The notes below the pieces were generated by a model. That model was not told where the DNA came from, made no database searches, and was given only the letters and a program-made list of their open reading frames with translations. The translations under genes and the position numbers were made by a program. 64,000 nt of DNA from Rhynochetos jubatus (lineage: Eukaryota; Chordata; Aves; Eurypygiformes; Rhynochetidae). This document shows positions 25,397 through 38,011 of this stretch, one piece after another. The stretch spans positions 40,477,665-40,541,664 of the forward strand of contig CM050690.1 of NCBI GenBank assembly GCA_027574665.1. Reading direction: 5' to 3'. Every line of letters starts with the position of its first letter. Position 1 is the stretch's first letter.

Positions 25397-27489
25397 AGCA
25401 TCTCTTGACTACCTGCTTTAGGTTTATTGCTCAGAGGCAAGTTACTGTGACAGAAACTGCTAACAGGCTGGCTGCAGTCCATCACGAATGTATGAACAGC
25501 TAACAATTTGATTACGTGGAAGTCTTAATCTCAGGACACTGTACGAATGAATGCACTTCATGTAAACCTCTGGAAGTGATAGCTGCACGGAAAATTTCTT
25601 ACCTAGCATAGCAGTAAATATGCAGGTACAGCACAGGAGGCAATGGTATTTACAGGGCTGGTGGCACATATAAAAAGCAGCACTGCTGTGCGGTCAGCTT
25701 CCTACACTGAGTTGGTCTTCTCCCTGGTATTGTGCTTAAAAATTATGTTCTCCTTGCTTATTGCTTCGTATATTTTAAACAGATACAGAATTTTCAGGCA
25801 GCCATCAGTTAAACAAATAAACAGCAAAGAGGGAAATCGTTCCAATTCTCCCCCCGACACTGCCTCCTGCCCCTCCCCCCCGCCTTCCTCCCTTGCTCAC
25901 TGAAGAGCAGGTGCTCAGGGTCATTCTGGTGCAGTGACTGCCACAGACACGATTGCTCGTCTCTAAATTCTTGGCAGACGTGAAGGAGTGTCAGTGGGAA
26001 CATTGCTGTCCTCCCAGGAAGCACAGTAATCAGCTGGACTATGCAGGTTTGGAAGTAATTCTACATCTCCCGGTTTAGGGTTACCATAATCTCCCTTGAA
26101 GCAGAGATTATTTTAAAAACTCAGTATCTCAAACAGGGTTTGAGGCATACATTGCAAGCCACTGGATTCCGCTACTTTTGGGTTTCGTACTAACATTAAT
26201 GGTTTATAAACCGCATGCATTTAACACATGCATTCAGCATGGAGGTGTACAACCAACGTAACATCTAGTCTAGCTTCACTGTCAGCACTTTATACTACAT
26301 TGTCTCAGGTCACACAGGAGGACTTACCTCCTTAAACCACAGCCGCCTGGATTCTGGTTAGTTTTCTTTATTTCCTTCCCATGCATGATCAAATGTTACC
26401 CATAACGTCATAAACATAAGGAATAATAAGGAAGAAGAAAGTTACTTAACATGAAGATCCACAGAACCTGTGCATGTATTGAAGGTCCCACATGCTTTCC
26501 AAAACGGAGTCCCAAATTGAAATGTCACTAAAATTTGGGAAGTGTCAAGAAATTATGAGGTTCAGTGTCAATGATCTGGAATGCTTTTGTCTTGGGCATG
26601 GAGTCTATACCCAATTGCCTCGTATCTAGTCTTTTTACACCCAGTTAGTACAACTGACTTTAATATAATTTTTTTAATTAAAAATAGAGACATTTTTCAC
26701 TTTTGTGTGTGACAGTACGTAAGAGGGAGCAGTTTCTTTTTCAAATTGATTGGAGTTCTGTTTTGGTGAATCCTTGGGAATTAAATAAAAGTGGTAACAC
26801 GGGAAGAGGAAAGCAGTCCCGTTGCTGCGCATTCATTGCAAAGATATTGTTTCTCCCATTTAGGAATGTAACTAGATCTGGTGCCTTCTACTCAAATAGA
26901 GTCTTGGTCTGAGATACATTTTCTTTTGTTGAACACTGGTTCTGAAATCTAGAAATTCAGTGAAGTTTTAGCACAGCATGTGCATTGGGAAATCCCGTCT
27001 TGGCTTTGGCGTATCTCCTATGCCCACCCTGAGACAGACAAAAACCACTGTGACAAGATTGTTACCTTAATTATGATGCACAGTGGTGAAGGTAATTTCA
27101 GAGGACGAGTTTGTGTTACCTCCCATATGCTTTCAATGGAAACTTGCTGACTAAGCACATCCTAAGTATTGCATCAGCTGGAGCCATGTGATACAGCATT
27201 TATCTTCTATTCCATGAAAATTAATTTTGTTACTGTAAGGAATGTTTACACTTGCAGACCTGCTGGCATAGACATTTCTCACTCTCTTCCCTTCTAGCAT
27301 TTTGCAGATTTCACTTTCTTATAGGAATGAGCAAGATACTTACCATACATACACTCATAGAGTGTGCTGCCTTTTGTTAGTCACCCTGGTGTAGCACCCT
27401 TACTCAGTCTGATGCTCACACTGTACCAGACCTCCTAATTCCGAATAGGAAGGAGTCTCTTCAAAGTTAGGGAAGACCAGGTTTTGTGG

Positions 27490-27520
27490 TTTTTTTTTTT
27501 TTTTGGGTTTTTTTTTTTTT
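27490..27520. repeat. Interrupted poly(T): T15 GGG T13
   Basis: Two T runs separated by ggg. Read on the minus strand this could be an A-rich tail, but no retroposon body is recognised next to it. Confidence 0.93.
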
Positions 27521-29354
27521 ATTAAAAGTGAATACATCATTCCATAGTCATTAAAAACTCACTTTTTAATGAAAGAATAACTTCCTTGCTAAAAACAACC
27601 ATCTCTGGAGAAGAGAGATACATCTGTGAGAGAGTTAGTTCCCAGAAATGAGGGAAATGAAACTAATGCCTCCATGGAAGCATGTTTCAAGGTTTTACAA
27701 GAGAGACCTTGCCCGTATCTGTTTTTACAGTTTTCATTCAGCCATTGATTCCGGATTGGTGACTGTGAGTAATGATTGACACTGACTTACACCTTTTACG
27801 TGTAGTATCAACTTTCTCTGCTTGGAGGATGTGGCCTGGGGAGGTCTAGTGACTTTACCTGTGACTGTTTTGAGCTGTGAACATGCCATTCCATAGTAAG
27901 AGAAATTTGTAAATGTTTCATGTTACTTACTGTCCAGCCAACATAACACACAAGAGCTGCTTACATAGAGAGGGGCAGATTTTCTTTCTAACAAGCTGCG
28001 TGTTGCAAACTGGAGAATAATCAGCATTTGGATCAAAGAGATGCTAGGTAAGTGTGAACTGTATTGGCAAATTGGTTTTAAAATTAATTGCTAAGTACAT
28101 GGCTTGCTCTTCTGGCAGTTTTGAAGATGTGCCTGTTTACAGCAACTTCAGAAACTGGAATTCTGATATGGTGTTTTGTGTGTTATACTTAAAGGATGTG
28201 ATTATTTAATTATTTATTGGATTGTGTGAGAATAATTTTTTCAGTCTTTAAAGAGAAGAGTATGAGCCTGAGTATATGTAAACAGTGAGGATGCAAGTAT
28301 TTGCAGAATCTAGTGGTATGGTTGATAGGCATTTAAAAAAGAACATTGTAAATCATAAAAGATCTGGAAATATGTATAATTTTTGCAGGCCCTTACTTGT
28401 CTTGTACTTTGTTCTTTTTTTAGTTAATGTATAGCTCTGTCTTGTCATTTTTATATTAAAGCTAAATGTTGTCCCTATGTGTGACAGTGGCAGTAGATCT
28501 GACTTTGATTTCACACCCCCTTGAATTAAATTAAATGTGTCCTTGTGTACACATCAAACGTTCTGCCAGACACAACATGCCCTGTTTTAGCTGAGTTGGA
28601 CATTGTATGTGGTCAATCTGTGCAATTGAAATAGTGCTTTTAAATATGTGTTATAATGATTTAATGAGACATAAATTTGAAGATCAAAACTATTTAAATT
28701 GTAAGGTTGTGCAGAGGAAGAGGCCTGGGAGAACAAAGATCTTTTTTTTTTTGCTGTGCTCATACATGATATTGCAGGATGGAAACTCCAGCTTTGTACC
28801 AGTAGGGGCAGATTTATTCTGTACATTGGGAAAAAAAACCCCACAAAACCACTTGAATAAAAAGAGCAAACTGATAAAGCTTGTGCTTTGGCTTATAAAA
28901 GAAAATAAATATATGTATATTATATTGTATTATGTGTATTTGTGTTCTTGAGTATAGCTAAAGGACAACTTCCCATGAAATAATACATTCCTTTGGAATT
29001 GCTGTAGATTTTCATAATTTTTTTAAACATTCCTATTGTAACCTACATCAAAAGGGCAGCTATGGTTCTTGTGTCTGACTATACATATGCATTATAAAAA
29101 AGTGAGTCTACTGTAATTACCAGTTTGCAGAGCGAATTCCTGCAGGGTTTGTACTCTTCCCATTAGTAAAAGAGATAAGTTGAAATGTATTAAAATTTCA
29201 CTGTACAACTGGGAGTTTTTGTTCACAGTAAATGTGGTAATGTTTCTTCATTGCTTGACTGTTTGTGTTTAAATTTAGGCAGTGTGCCCAACAGGGACAA
29301 AATTATAGGATAAAGCTATGTATAAAAGAAAATCCTTCTGAGAAAACCAATAAC

Positions 29355-29420
29355 ATTTTTTCTTTTTTTTTTTTTTTTTCCACCCTTCCTTTCTTTCTTT
29401 CTTTTTCTCTCTCTCTCCTA
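29355..29420. repeat. Polypyrimidine tract (T-run, (CTTT)n, (CT)n)
   Basis: A T-rich run is followed by tttctttctttctttttctc and tctctctcc. On the opposite strand it is a pure purine tract that could form triplex DNA. It ends with ctag, an imperfect splice-acceptor look-alike with no exon after it. Confidence 0.9.
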
Positions 29421-30950
29421 GTAAGTGGTTATATATATAATCAAGCTCCATTCGGGCCAAGGCAAAAACATTTTATCTATTTCACACTTACTGGAATTCT
29501 TCTTTCTCATACATAAGCTGAAGGGATAGAATATATGTTAGCAAACCTTTGTACAAAAATTTCATGGGTATGTTTTTGGGAAGTGTTGAAGAAGCAAAAC
29601 TTAAAAGGTACATGAATAAATGAAGTATATATTTAATGAACAACATTATCTAATGAAGAGAAAAATTTTCACCTGTTAATCCATCATTTTGAGGGGAAAG
29701 AAAAGAAAAGTTGGTGTGCTCTGCTTGTTCTTACTTTTTTACAGTATCGGTTTTGTATATTGAGTTCCTTTAGTGGAACAGTGAATAGTGTAGGACTGAG
29801 TCTCACATTAATTTAAATAAGAAGCTGTTGCTTTAGGTTAAAACTTAAAAACATGGTGCATGGTATAGTGTGTTGATCTTTATGAGACAGAAAATACTGT
29901 TTTCTTTTTAGAAAATACTCAAATATTTCTAATAGATTTTAATTCATTGCACTTATTTTCAGAACGATAAAATCTTTCATTATAAATTTTCCACATAACT
30001 TCTGTAGAACTTACATTAATCTCCATTGGCTAAAATGCAGCACAGTGCAGTCTAAATCCAAGTTGTGGGGTTTCTTGCCAAATTGAATCCCATCAGTTAG
30101 AATCCAGAAGGCAGAAATATCAGAGACGGTGAGGAAAAGCCTGAAAGGCAAAGTATTCCTGAAGAGCAGCTTAGAAAATAAACAATGTTTTAGTGATGTT
30201 TTTAAAGGAGAATTCCTGAATAAATGGATGGAAAGGAATAGCATTCCAGGAGCCATGCTGCATTTTAACTTCTTTTAAATAAGATTTTGCTCATAATTTT
30301 GACTTACAAAAGGTGGAAAATAAGATGTCTAACTACTGGTGTTGATAACATAATTTTGTATGGACACTTAATTTTTTCTTATAGGGTTCCTTATTTATCT
30401 GTCAAAGGTGATATTATTGCACATCTACATGGTTTCACTTGTATTTTTTACTAGACAGACTGTAACTGTTCTAGATCAAACAAAACTATTCTTGAAAACG
30501 AGTTATTTATCTGCTGACCTTTAAGACTTTAAACGTTCTCATCATCTTATGATTAATTTGTGTAGAAACAATACATGAAGAACAGATACTTGATTTAATA
30601 AATTTAAATAACTCTTTTGAACCATTTATAATTCAGTGATTAAAATCTTCTTCCATGGATTGCTAGCCCAATAGTCCATGTAATGTGACAAAAATATGTT
30701 GGAACATGCATGCTGCATCTACAAACTCAATGTCTTCTTTATCGAGCCACAGGAAAAAATTTATTTTGAGGCATGCTTTATGTAGTTTTGATTTTTACAT
30801 CCCAACTTTCAAGTGTTATTTGTTTACATATTTTCTTCTAAAAACATTGGCTGTAAGGAAATGAAGGACTGTTGTGGACAGCAAGGCTGATACCACAGTA
30901 TGCAATCTCAGTGTACTTCACCTTACATAGTTGCCAGCAGAGCATTATTA

Positions 30951-30964
30951 TTTTTTTTTTTTTT
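30951..30964. repeat. Poly(T) tract, T14
   Basis: Homopolymer in intronic sequence, followed by ccctgaagagg. Confidence 0.93.
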
Positions 30965-32907
30965 CCCTGAAGAGGTGTCAGTAAGGTTTATAGAAAGAAA
31001 AAAGGTTATACTTTTACTAGCAAAGGCTAAATAAAGTTTTTCAGCTTGGGGATTTTTTTTTTCCACATAAAAGCAATACTGTTGTGTTCAAGGATGGTGT
31101 AGAAATAGTAAACCATTCAGTTGTTCATCTCACCTACAAAGAATGATTGGTCCAGGCTGGGCAGGGCGGTAAAACCTGTGGAAGCAACTTGCCTCCTGTG
31201 CTTAGACCATAGCTGTGCTTACTTGAGGTGAGGAGCTGGGTGGAGCTAGCAGTGTTAATTTCTGGAAGAGTCTTGGGTAGAGGACAGTATGTGAGATCTT
31301 TTGCAGGCTTGTCTTTCCACGCTGTTGGGTACCTATCTGGCACTGGCTGTTGCCTAGAAAAGTGCATGGCTGAATTCCAATGACTGACAGTGTTAGTTTC
31401 ATAACATGAATCTGGTTTTCATCTGTAAGAACAATGTCTGCATTTGCTAACATGCTCTCAGGCACAGGGAATCTCATTTTTAAATCAACCATGTGTTTTT
31501 CTTCAAATTTTAAGCAAAGAAGCACTTGTCAGTCTTAATTTTTTCAGTGCAAACAACTTTGCCTTTGATGCCCGGGAACCTCAGGCTAGTTTTACGTGCT
31601 ACAGAGACATAGGGTGATATTGTACCTGCAGTCTTTGTAGAATATCCTGTTGCCAGCTCTGTGAGTTGAGTGTGTAGAATCAGGATGAACTTGGCCTACA
31701 GAAAGTACCTGGAAAATAGCAAAGCCCTTCTGCATTTTATTTGTTTTCTCTAGAAACGTTTCTCTAGGTAGCATTCCTTGATACAGGTTTCCACTTTTGG
31801 AAGTATCTAAAGTAGAACTGAAGAGTGACTCCTAACTTAAATGCAGCATTACAAATGATGTTTTATTCCTTTTACTTCTTTTCTCATTCTCCATTCATTT
31901 ATCAGCACTTTCTCAATAAGAGCTGAAAATGGTTTTCTAAAATGCTTAAAGGCTAGGTTGTCCTTAATTCAGGAAAAGCTGTTTTATTCTATTAACAGTT
32001 TCCCCTCTTGTTAGCATCCTTCCCTTCATATTGTATTAGTAACTGGTTTTTTGAATGCCACAGAGAAATATAACAATATTAGTACCTTTCAAATTGTATT
32101 ACTGAAAATAAATACAAGTAAGAAACAATACTAATATAGTGTGATGTGAAATTGCTAATAAAATACTGCAATGCAGTGAACAACTCCGAAGATATTTCGG
32201 TATCTCTGAATGGGAGAGAAATTGGAAACCTCATTGCATTGCATGGGTGTTCAAGACCAATAAAATGCAAAGTATATTTCTCCTTACTGTTTTCTTCTTG
32301 TTTTAGGCAAGACATTCTAAGGCTATAGGTATTGAAGTTAAAAATGCTCATCTATTAGTTAAGGTTATTTGCTCTAGGTGATTCCTCTGTTTATAATTAT
32401 TCCTTTACCAATGTCAAACCAATCTCAAGTTGAGTAATTAAAAAGAAAAATAACATTTTTGTGCCAACAGAACAGTAATGCTTCATGCTTCTGCCTTACC
32501 TTCTGTCCTCATACTTCACCATGTTGTGTGTGCAGTGCTTTAGTCTCATATCTCAATTCTGTAGAAAGTATGGCAAGCACTTCCACCCCAATTTTCCTTC
32601 TTTCTTAGAAGTGAAAATATACTTTGGAAATGAACTTCTGAAGGGTGTAGTGATTTCTACCTATGTGCTTTTCCAATTTTATTGGAGATGTTTTTTCTCC
32701 CTTTTTTTGGTGAGTTTCCTTGGGAAGGAATGTTTTCTCTTTAAATGAAGTTTACAGTCTCATGCATTGTGATTTTTTTATAATCCAAACGAGTACAGGT
32801 TCAGCAATTAAACAGTCAGAAGCACAGAGAGAACCTATAGACAACTGCAAAGGGTGGGTTGGGGGTGGGCTTAGACTAGACCATTCTTGTTCTTGGAAAA
32901 CAATTAA

Positions 32908-32922
32908 TTTTTTTTTTTTTTT
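32908..32922. repeat. Poly(T) tract, T15
   Basis: Homopolymer followed by aattttcacag, which together look like a fortuitous splice acceptor; no exon-like reading follows. Confidence 0.93.
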
Positions 32923-33242
32923 AATTTTCACAGGCTTAAATGATGAGTGAAATGTACCCAAGCTGTGATTTTTAGCGATTGCCTCACTGTAGGCGCAACT
33001 ATCTGCCAACAATGAATTATGAATGTATTTGGTGGCCCACAACATCTGTAGTTGTTCTTCTAAGTCTTGTCAAATGTGAGAGCAATTCAGTAATGACAGA
33101 AGTTTGTGGTCTCAAGTATAAAAGATTGTCCTAAAAGTCTGGCTTAAAGTTGAATGACTGCAAATTTATTATTGCCCACATCCAAGCTTTGGTATTCTTC
33201 CCACTCAGGTAGCATGGCTGTGTATAAATTGCAAAAAATTTC

Positions 33243-33840
33243 TGTGCTGGTTTTGGCTGGGATAGAGTTAGATTTCCTCATAGTGGCTGGCATGGGGCTA
33301 TGTTTTGGATTTGTGCTGAAAATAGTGTTGATTATACACCAATATTTTAGTTATTGCTAAGTAGTGCTTACACAGCATCAAAGCTGTCTCTGTTTCTCAC
33401 ACTGCCCCCCCAGCATGTTGACTGGAGTGCACAGAGCTGGGGAGGGGACATGTCTGGGACAGCTGACCCCAACTTACCAAAGGGACATCCCAGACTATAT
33501 GACATCACCCTCATCAATAAAAGCTGAGGGAAGAAGAAGGAAGGGAGGGGGGACACATTTGGAGTGGTGGCATTTGTCTTCCCAAGTAACAGTTGTGCAT
33601 GACGGAGCCCTGCTTTCCTGGAGAGGGCTGAACACCTGCCTGTCCATGGGAACTGGTGAATGAATTCCTTGTTTTGCTTTGCTTGAGTGCATGGCTTTTG
33701 CTTTACCTATTCAACTATCGTTATCTCAACCCACGAGTTTCCTCGCTTTTACTCTACTGATTCTCCTTCACATCCCACCGAGGGGGAGTGATCAAGCAGC
33801 TGTGTGGTGCATAGCTGCTGAGTGGAGTTAAACCATGACA
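33243..33840 (+). mobile_element. Solo LTR of an avian endogenous retrovirus, + orientation
   Basis: This is a 598-bp element that starts TGTGCTGGTTTTGGCTGGG and ends GAGTTAAACCATGACA, so it has the 5'-TG...CA-3' termini of an LTR. I recognise the family as a common neoavian ERV LTR. An AATAAAA-type box lies at about 33516-33522 at the position where related copies carry a TATA-like box. The flanks atttc (33238-33242) and attcc (33841-33845) match at 4 of 5 positions and could be a mutated target-site duplication. No gag, pol or env sequence flanks it, so the provirus was reduced to one LTR by recombination (inference). Confidence 0.88.
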
Positions 33841-36186
33841 ATTCCCTCTACCAAGCTTACTATAGGCAGGTCACATTGTTCATTTCCTAAATGTCAGTGT
33901 GCAAATGATCTTACTTTTTGTGTTAATTAAAAAAAACCCAACAACCAGACAAAAAACACCACATCAACCAAACTTGTACTACTGATTTGACAGCTTTTAA
34001 AAATAGTATAATTTCATTGGGATCTGTTTGCCATTTACACAGCAGAATTTATGCTGTGGTCTTTTAAAGAAATACTTAATTGAGAAGAGAGAAAAAAATT
34101 TATTGGTATTCCTGAAGTAGTAAAGAAGTGACAGATTTTTCTAAGAACTGTTTACAGAGCATACAAAGGAGGAGAAAAAAACCCCACAACCAGAAACTGT
34201 AGTGTGGTACAATCCTGCATGGAGCAATAGTGTTGATTTATGTGGACAAATTTTATCTTCTTCACTTTATAAACAAGAAACAGGAAGTAAAACTTAATGG
34301 CAGAGAAGACTTTGCATTAAAAAAATGCTGGAACACTTGCAGGACTTTCCTGTTTTCTGCTGTTTGGTATCTTTTCTTGTCATGAGTCAACATACAGCAA
34401 TAGAAGAGTAGATCTCCATTTCTCATCAACTTGTTAACTTTGAATGATTATTTTGATGTGCTGTTATGTCTTGAGACCAACTACTGAATGGCTTTAAGTT
34501 GTTCTCCCAATGTCAGTGTTACTCACTTTCAATAAAATCTGATTTAAAAATTAAGTATTGGGTATTTATAACACAGAATTAAAACTGAGTGACGGTGGAA
34601 AGAAAAGATTGTATTTGAAATGTTGGATCTGGGTTTCGCTTAAACTTACGAGATAAGCTGAAAAAAGTGCTTTTTCTTTTAGTTTTCCAGTACTTACTAT
34701 AATTTCACCCAAATATTTCATTTATTGACATACACCAACAGAACTTTTTATTGTTTTTGAAATCATAGACAAGATCATTTATTCTGTCAATTAAATATGG
34801 AAAGTTCTTGCCCTTTTTACTAAATTGCATGGAATTCGTGAATTACCGCATGAAAAATCTAAATTTTAAGTATACATGTGTGTATATGTGTGTGTTTGAA
34901 AACCCTGACATCCTTATTAATACATTGGTGCAGACTGCATACTCAGACAGTGTCTTACTGATTTTAGTGCAGCTGTAAGAAACTACACCTGGGCACCAGT
35001 TTGCTGGTTTGAAGTCTCACTAAAAAGACTTCACCAACACAGGACCAATAATCTTCAAGCCTCATGCTCCTGTGACACCTAACAGTGGGTTTAGATCGTC
35101 TGAGAGCCATAGGATAAATGTATGCTAGACGCTTTAGACAGGTAGATGGAACTTCTGTGCAAAGAGAGCGAGTATAGTTGACTCTGTTATGTATTCAGGT
35201 GCACAGTGGTCCCTTGTGTCATACATGGCTTGATAACACACAGTTCTTAGATACCTTTTGGTGCATGTGAAAGATGAGGCAAGGACATTAAGAGCAAGGC
35301 TCTGTTAAACACTGCCCACTGTATAGAAGGGAGTAGCTGAGACTTCAGTAAAATAACCTCACAGGACTCTTGGAGCTTTGTCACAAGATATGTTAAGAAT
35401 TTTTGTCCTTTTTTGTTATATTTACTGTTAAAATTCAGGATGAAGAAAGTAACAAAACTTATCTGTCACTCCAGAATGTTGCACCATTTGAAACTGCTTC
35501 CATTATTTGAAACTGCTTCCATCTTTTGTGGTCACTTGTAAGAACTCCATAGGCGAATCATATCTCTCCTTTACGTGTTGTCCTTCTCCCACATCGTGAT
35601 CCCTTTCATGATAGGTTATCGCTTCTTATCTCTTGGAAGCTCTGCAAAACAGCCAGATTGATTTTCCATTACTGCTATAGGCTGTTCCTATTAATATGTG
35701 AATAATATTTACTTGTTAGGTATAATTAAATCACCCAAACTATGTTAAATTAATATCCTTGGTCTGGGGGAAACCCACAGAAGTCAGGTCTAACATCTTT
35801 TAATGTTAGCTATACAAACTCATGCATAGGTGTTACTAGACCACACGCTTCAATACTAGACAAATTTCCCTTCTTTCTGCATTACACTCTCAGGAAAAAG
35901 ATCTCAGTGAGAGCAGCACGATATTTTGGAATGTTTCAGTGTCAATTATAAAACCCTTAATTTATTCTTCTCTATGTGTATTCTGTTATTAACCCTCCAG
36001 CATTGTGTGAGGATTTAAGGAATTGGTTGTGTAAACTATTTTAATACTTTCTACTGAAATCCAGTCCATTTCCTCCACAGGTTCTCAAGGGCCACTGTAA
36101 TTTGGTAGAAATGCAAGGAGCATTACATTAGGAACTCAGTGGTAGTGATGTATAAAAATGTCTAAGAACTCCTGTTATTTGCAGAC
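33841..36186. other. Intronic sequence between LTRs, nothing recognised
   Basis: AT-rich DNA with an A-rich spot at 33929-33960 and the 19-bp tandem duplication. It contains no retroviral internal sequence, so the flanking LTRs are not two ends of one provirus; they also lie in opposite orientations. Confidence 0.75.
35486..35523. repeat. Tandem duplication, 19 bp x 2
   Basis: atttgaaactgcttccatt is followed directly by atttgaaactgcttccatc. Only the final base differs, which points to a fairly recent slippage duplication. Confidence 0.92.
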
Positions 36187-36803
36187 TGTCGTGGTTTAAC
36201 TCTATCTGGCAATTTAGTACCACCAGTCGCTCTACCACTCCAACCTCACTGCCTGCTGCTAACAGTGAGGAAGGGTTGGAGGAAAAATAAGGGAGGCTCG
36301 TGAAAGTTGAGATAAGAACTATTTATTACATGAATGAAACATGGATTTACTAACAATACTACTGCTAATCAGTAATTAACAGAATAGGAAAACAGACCAC
36401 ATGATACAGGATCTCACCAACCGTGGACCAACACAGCCAGGTTCCAGAATGGCAAGGCAAAAAATTCCAAATGGAGAGGGAACCCTCCTCCCTCAGCCTG
36501 GGAGAGGAGAGCAGGGAGAAAGGAACTTCCAAACCCCACCCTCCTAGATCAGTTTCCCTGACAAAATACTCTCCTTCTCTGCTAATCACCCACCACGAGG
36601 TCCAAAGACCGTGCTGCCGGCAGGGACCTCCTAGCCAGCCCTCACACACCTTTCAGGTCGGGCCTCTCAAAAACTGCAAACTCCCCTCTCCCCCACGTCC
36701 CACCCCACTGGCTCCCAGCACCATGGGCACTGGGGTGACACTGACCACTCATCTTGATGTATTATGGAATGAAACAAACTCCTTCCTGCCTGGAACCAGC
36801 ACA
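36187..36803 (-). mobile_element. Solo ERV LTR, - orientation, with perfect 5-bp target duplication
   Basis: The element starts TGTCGTGGTTTAAC and ends GGAACCAGCACA. These are the reverse complements of the 3' and 5' ends of the 33.2-kb LTR type (GTTAAACCA(C/T)GACA and TGTGCTGGTT), so the two belong to a related LTR group. The interior is otherwise largely different. It is flanked by an identical 5-bp direct repeat, cagac, at 36182-36186 and 36804-36808. This fixes the boundaries and shows the insertion was not rearranged afterwards. Length is 617 bp. The 154-aa and 94-aa open frames inside it have no retroviral domain and are not genes. Confidence 0.87.
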
Positions 36804-36808
36804 CAGAC

Positions 36809-38011
36809 CATTGACATGGTAGAAGATAATGGATGCCACTTTTCAAGGTGCTGTAGAAAACCATTTTTGGTTTTGTTGCTTACTTAGGGTTCTTAACCTG
36901 CAAGTTGTCATCTACATACATGGTTACCTGTCAGCTGGTACAGGAGGAGCCTGTATCTGCTGATTTTAGTGTTTCTCTCACTGTGCAAGTTCATTAGTTT
37001 CTTTTCCTTCTGTTTTCATTCTGTCTTTCTTGGAGGAGTTTCTAAGGAAAACCTTAGTCAGGAAAAATTTCTGTTTCTTTCCCTACAAAACAGAGTAGAA
37101 CACAGAGTCTCATTATCTCAACTTTTTAGCAATATGTTGCAAAGGGAGAATCACAGTGGATGACTTCTGAAATGCCTAGCAGTACTCTTTCAGAAGCGTT
37201 TTCTGGCAAAAAGGTAGCATTGCTACACCCTTGGATTTTTATACCTACTTTTTAACAGGTCTGAACAACGGCTACAATATTTAGCTGCTGCAAACTCACC
37301 CAGGAACTTTTTATTATCTCTGCTCCCCACTCCACCTCCTTCAAATTAAGCAGTAACAGATGTCCAGCCACTGTTACACCAATCCACGCTGCTTCCGAAA
37401 GCACACCAGCTACTGTACTTTTATCCACTCTGTACCTTAAAATCCTGACACTGGAGAATGGGGGGGCTGCACTGAAGCTTTCAATTCTTAGGTGACTCTA
37501 CACCACATTTGCCTCCTGCTGCCCTTCTGGGTCATTCCTCAGCCTGTTGCACAGTCAGTGACTTGTATGCCGAAGTTAAATGCAATTAAAAACCAGTACA
37601 AAGATACTGTTAATAATTCAGATGGATATCCTTGCAAGGCTCAGTACATATGTTGGTTGCATTGTGAAGGTCCTTAAAGACAAAGCTTGCTTTCATGTTA
37701 GTGAATGTTAATGTTCCATCTGTGTGTGTGTGTAGGTACACACGTTATTCCTGGCATCTTGAATCTTCTCTCCACTAAGTTACTCTGGTTTCATGTTGTA
37801 TATTGTAGTGATCTGAGGTAGTTACAGTGATTCTGGATTAACTGAGTAAAGCAAAAAATGAACCTTTGAAATAAAGAATAAATTTTTCTTGAGATTTTCA
37901 ATAGCCTCCATCACTATAAGGTGACTCATAATTTATGTTGCATTTAGCGTAACAACACCACTTTACTATGATTGTGTCTGGTTATTGTTTGGGGGGTGTG
38001 GCATAAAGCTA
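36809..38011. other. Intronic sequence between the two minus-strand LTRs
   Basis: No gag/pol/env-like frame is present. A short (TG)n lies at 37720-37734. The different LTR families on either side also argue against a provirus. Confidence 0.75.

Larger units (their letters stand above)
23870..33242. other. Intronic sequence, simple repeats only
   Basis: Apart from the 45-bp tandem duplication, one short hairpin and the T tracts listed separately, I see only AT-rich DNA. No open frame over about 115 codons exists, and none has a domain. Confidence 0.7.

Noticed and set aside
33243-36803. Pair of LTRs as the two ends of one provirus
   Set aside because: They are in opposite orientation, their interiors differ, and no internal retroviral sequence lies between them.
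36423-36887. 154-codon open frame
   Set aside because: Mostly within the 36.2-kb LTR and running past its end; no recognisable domain.
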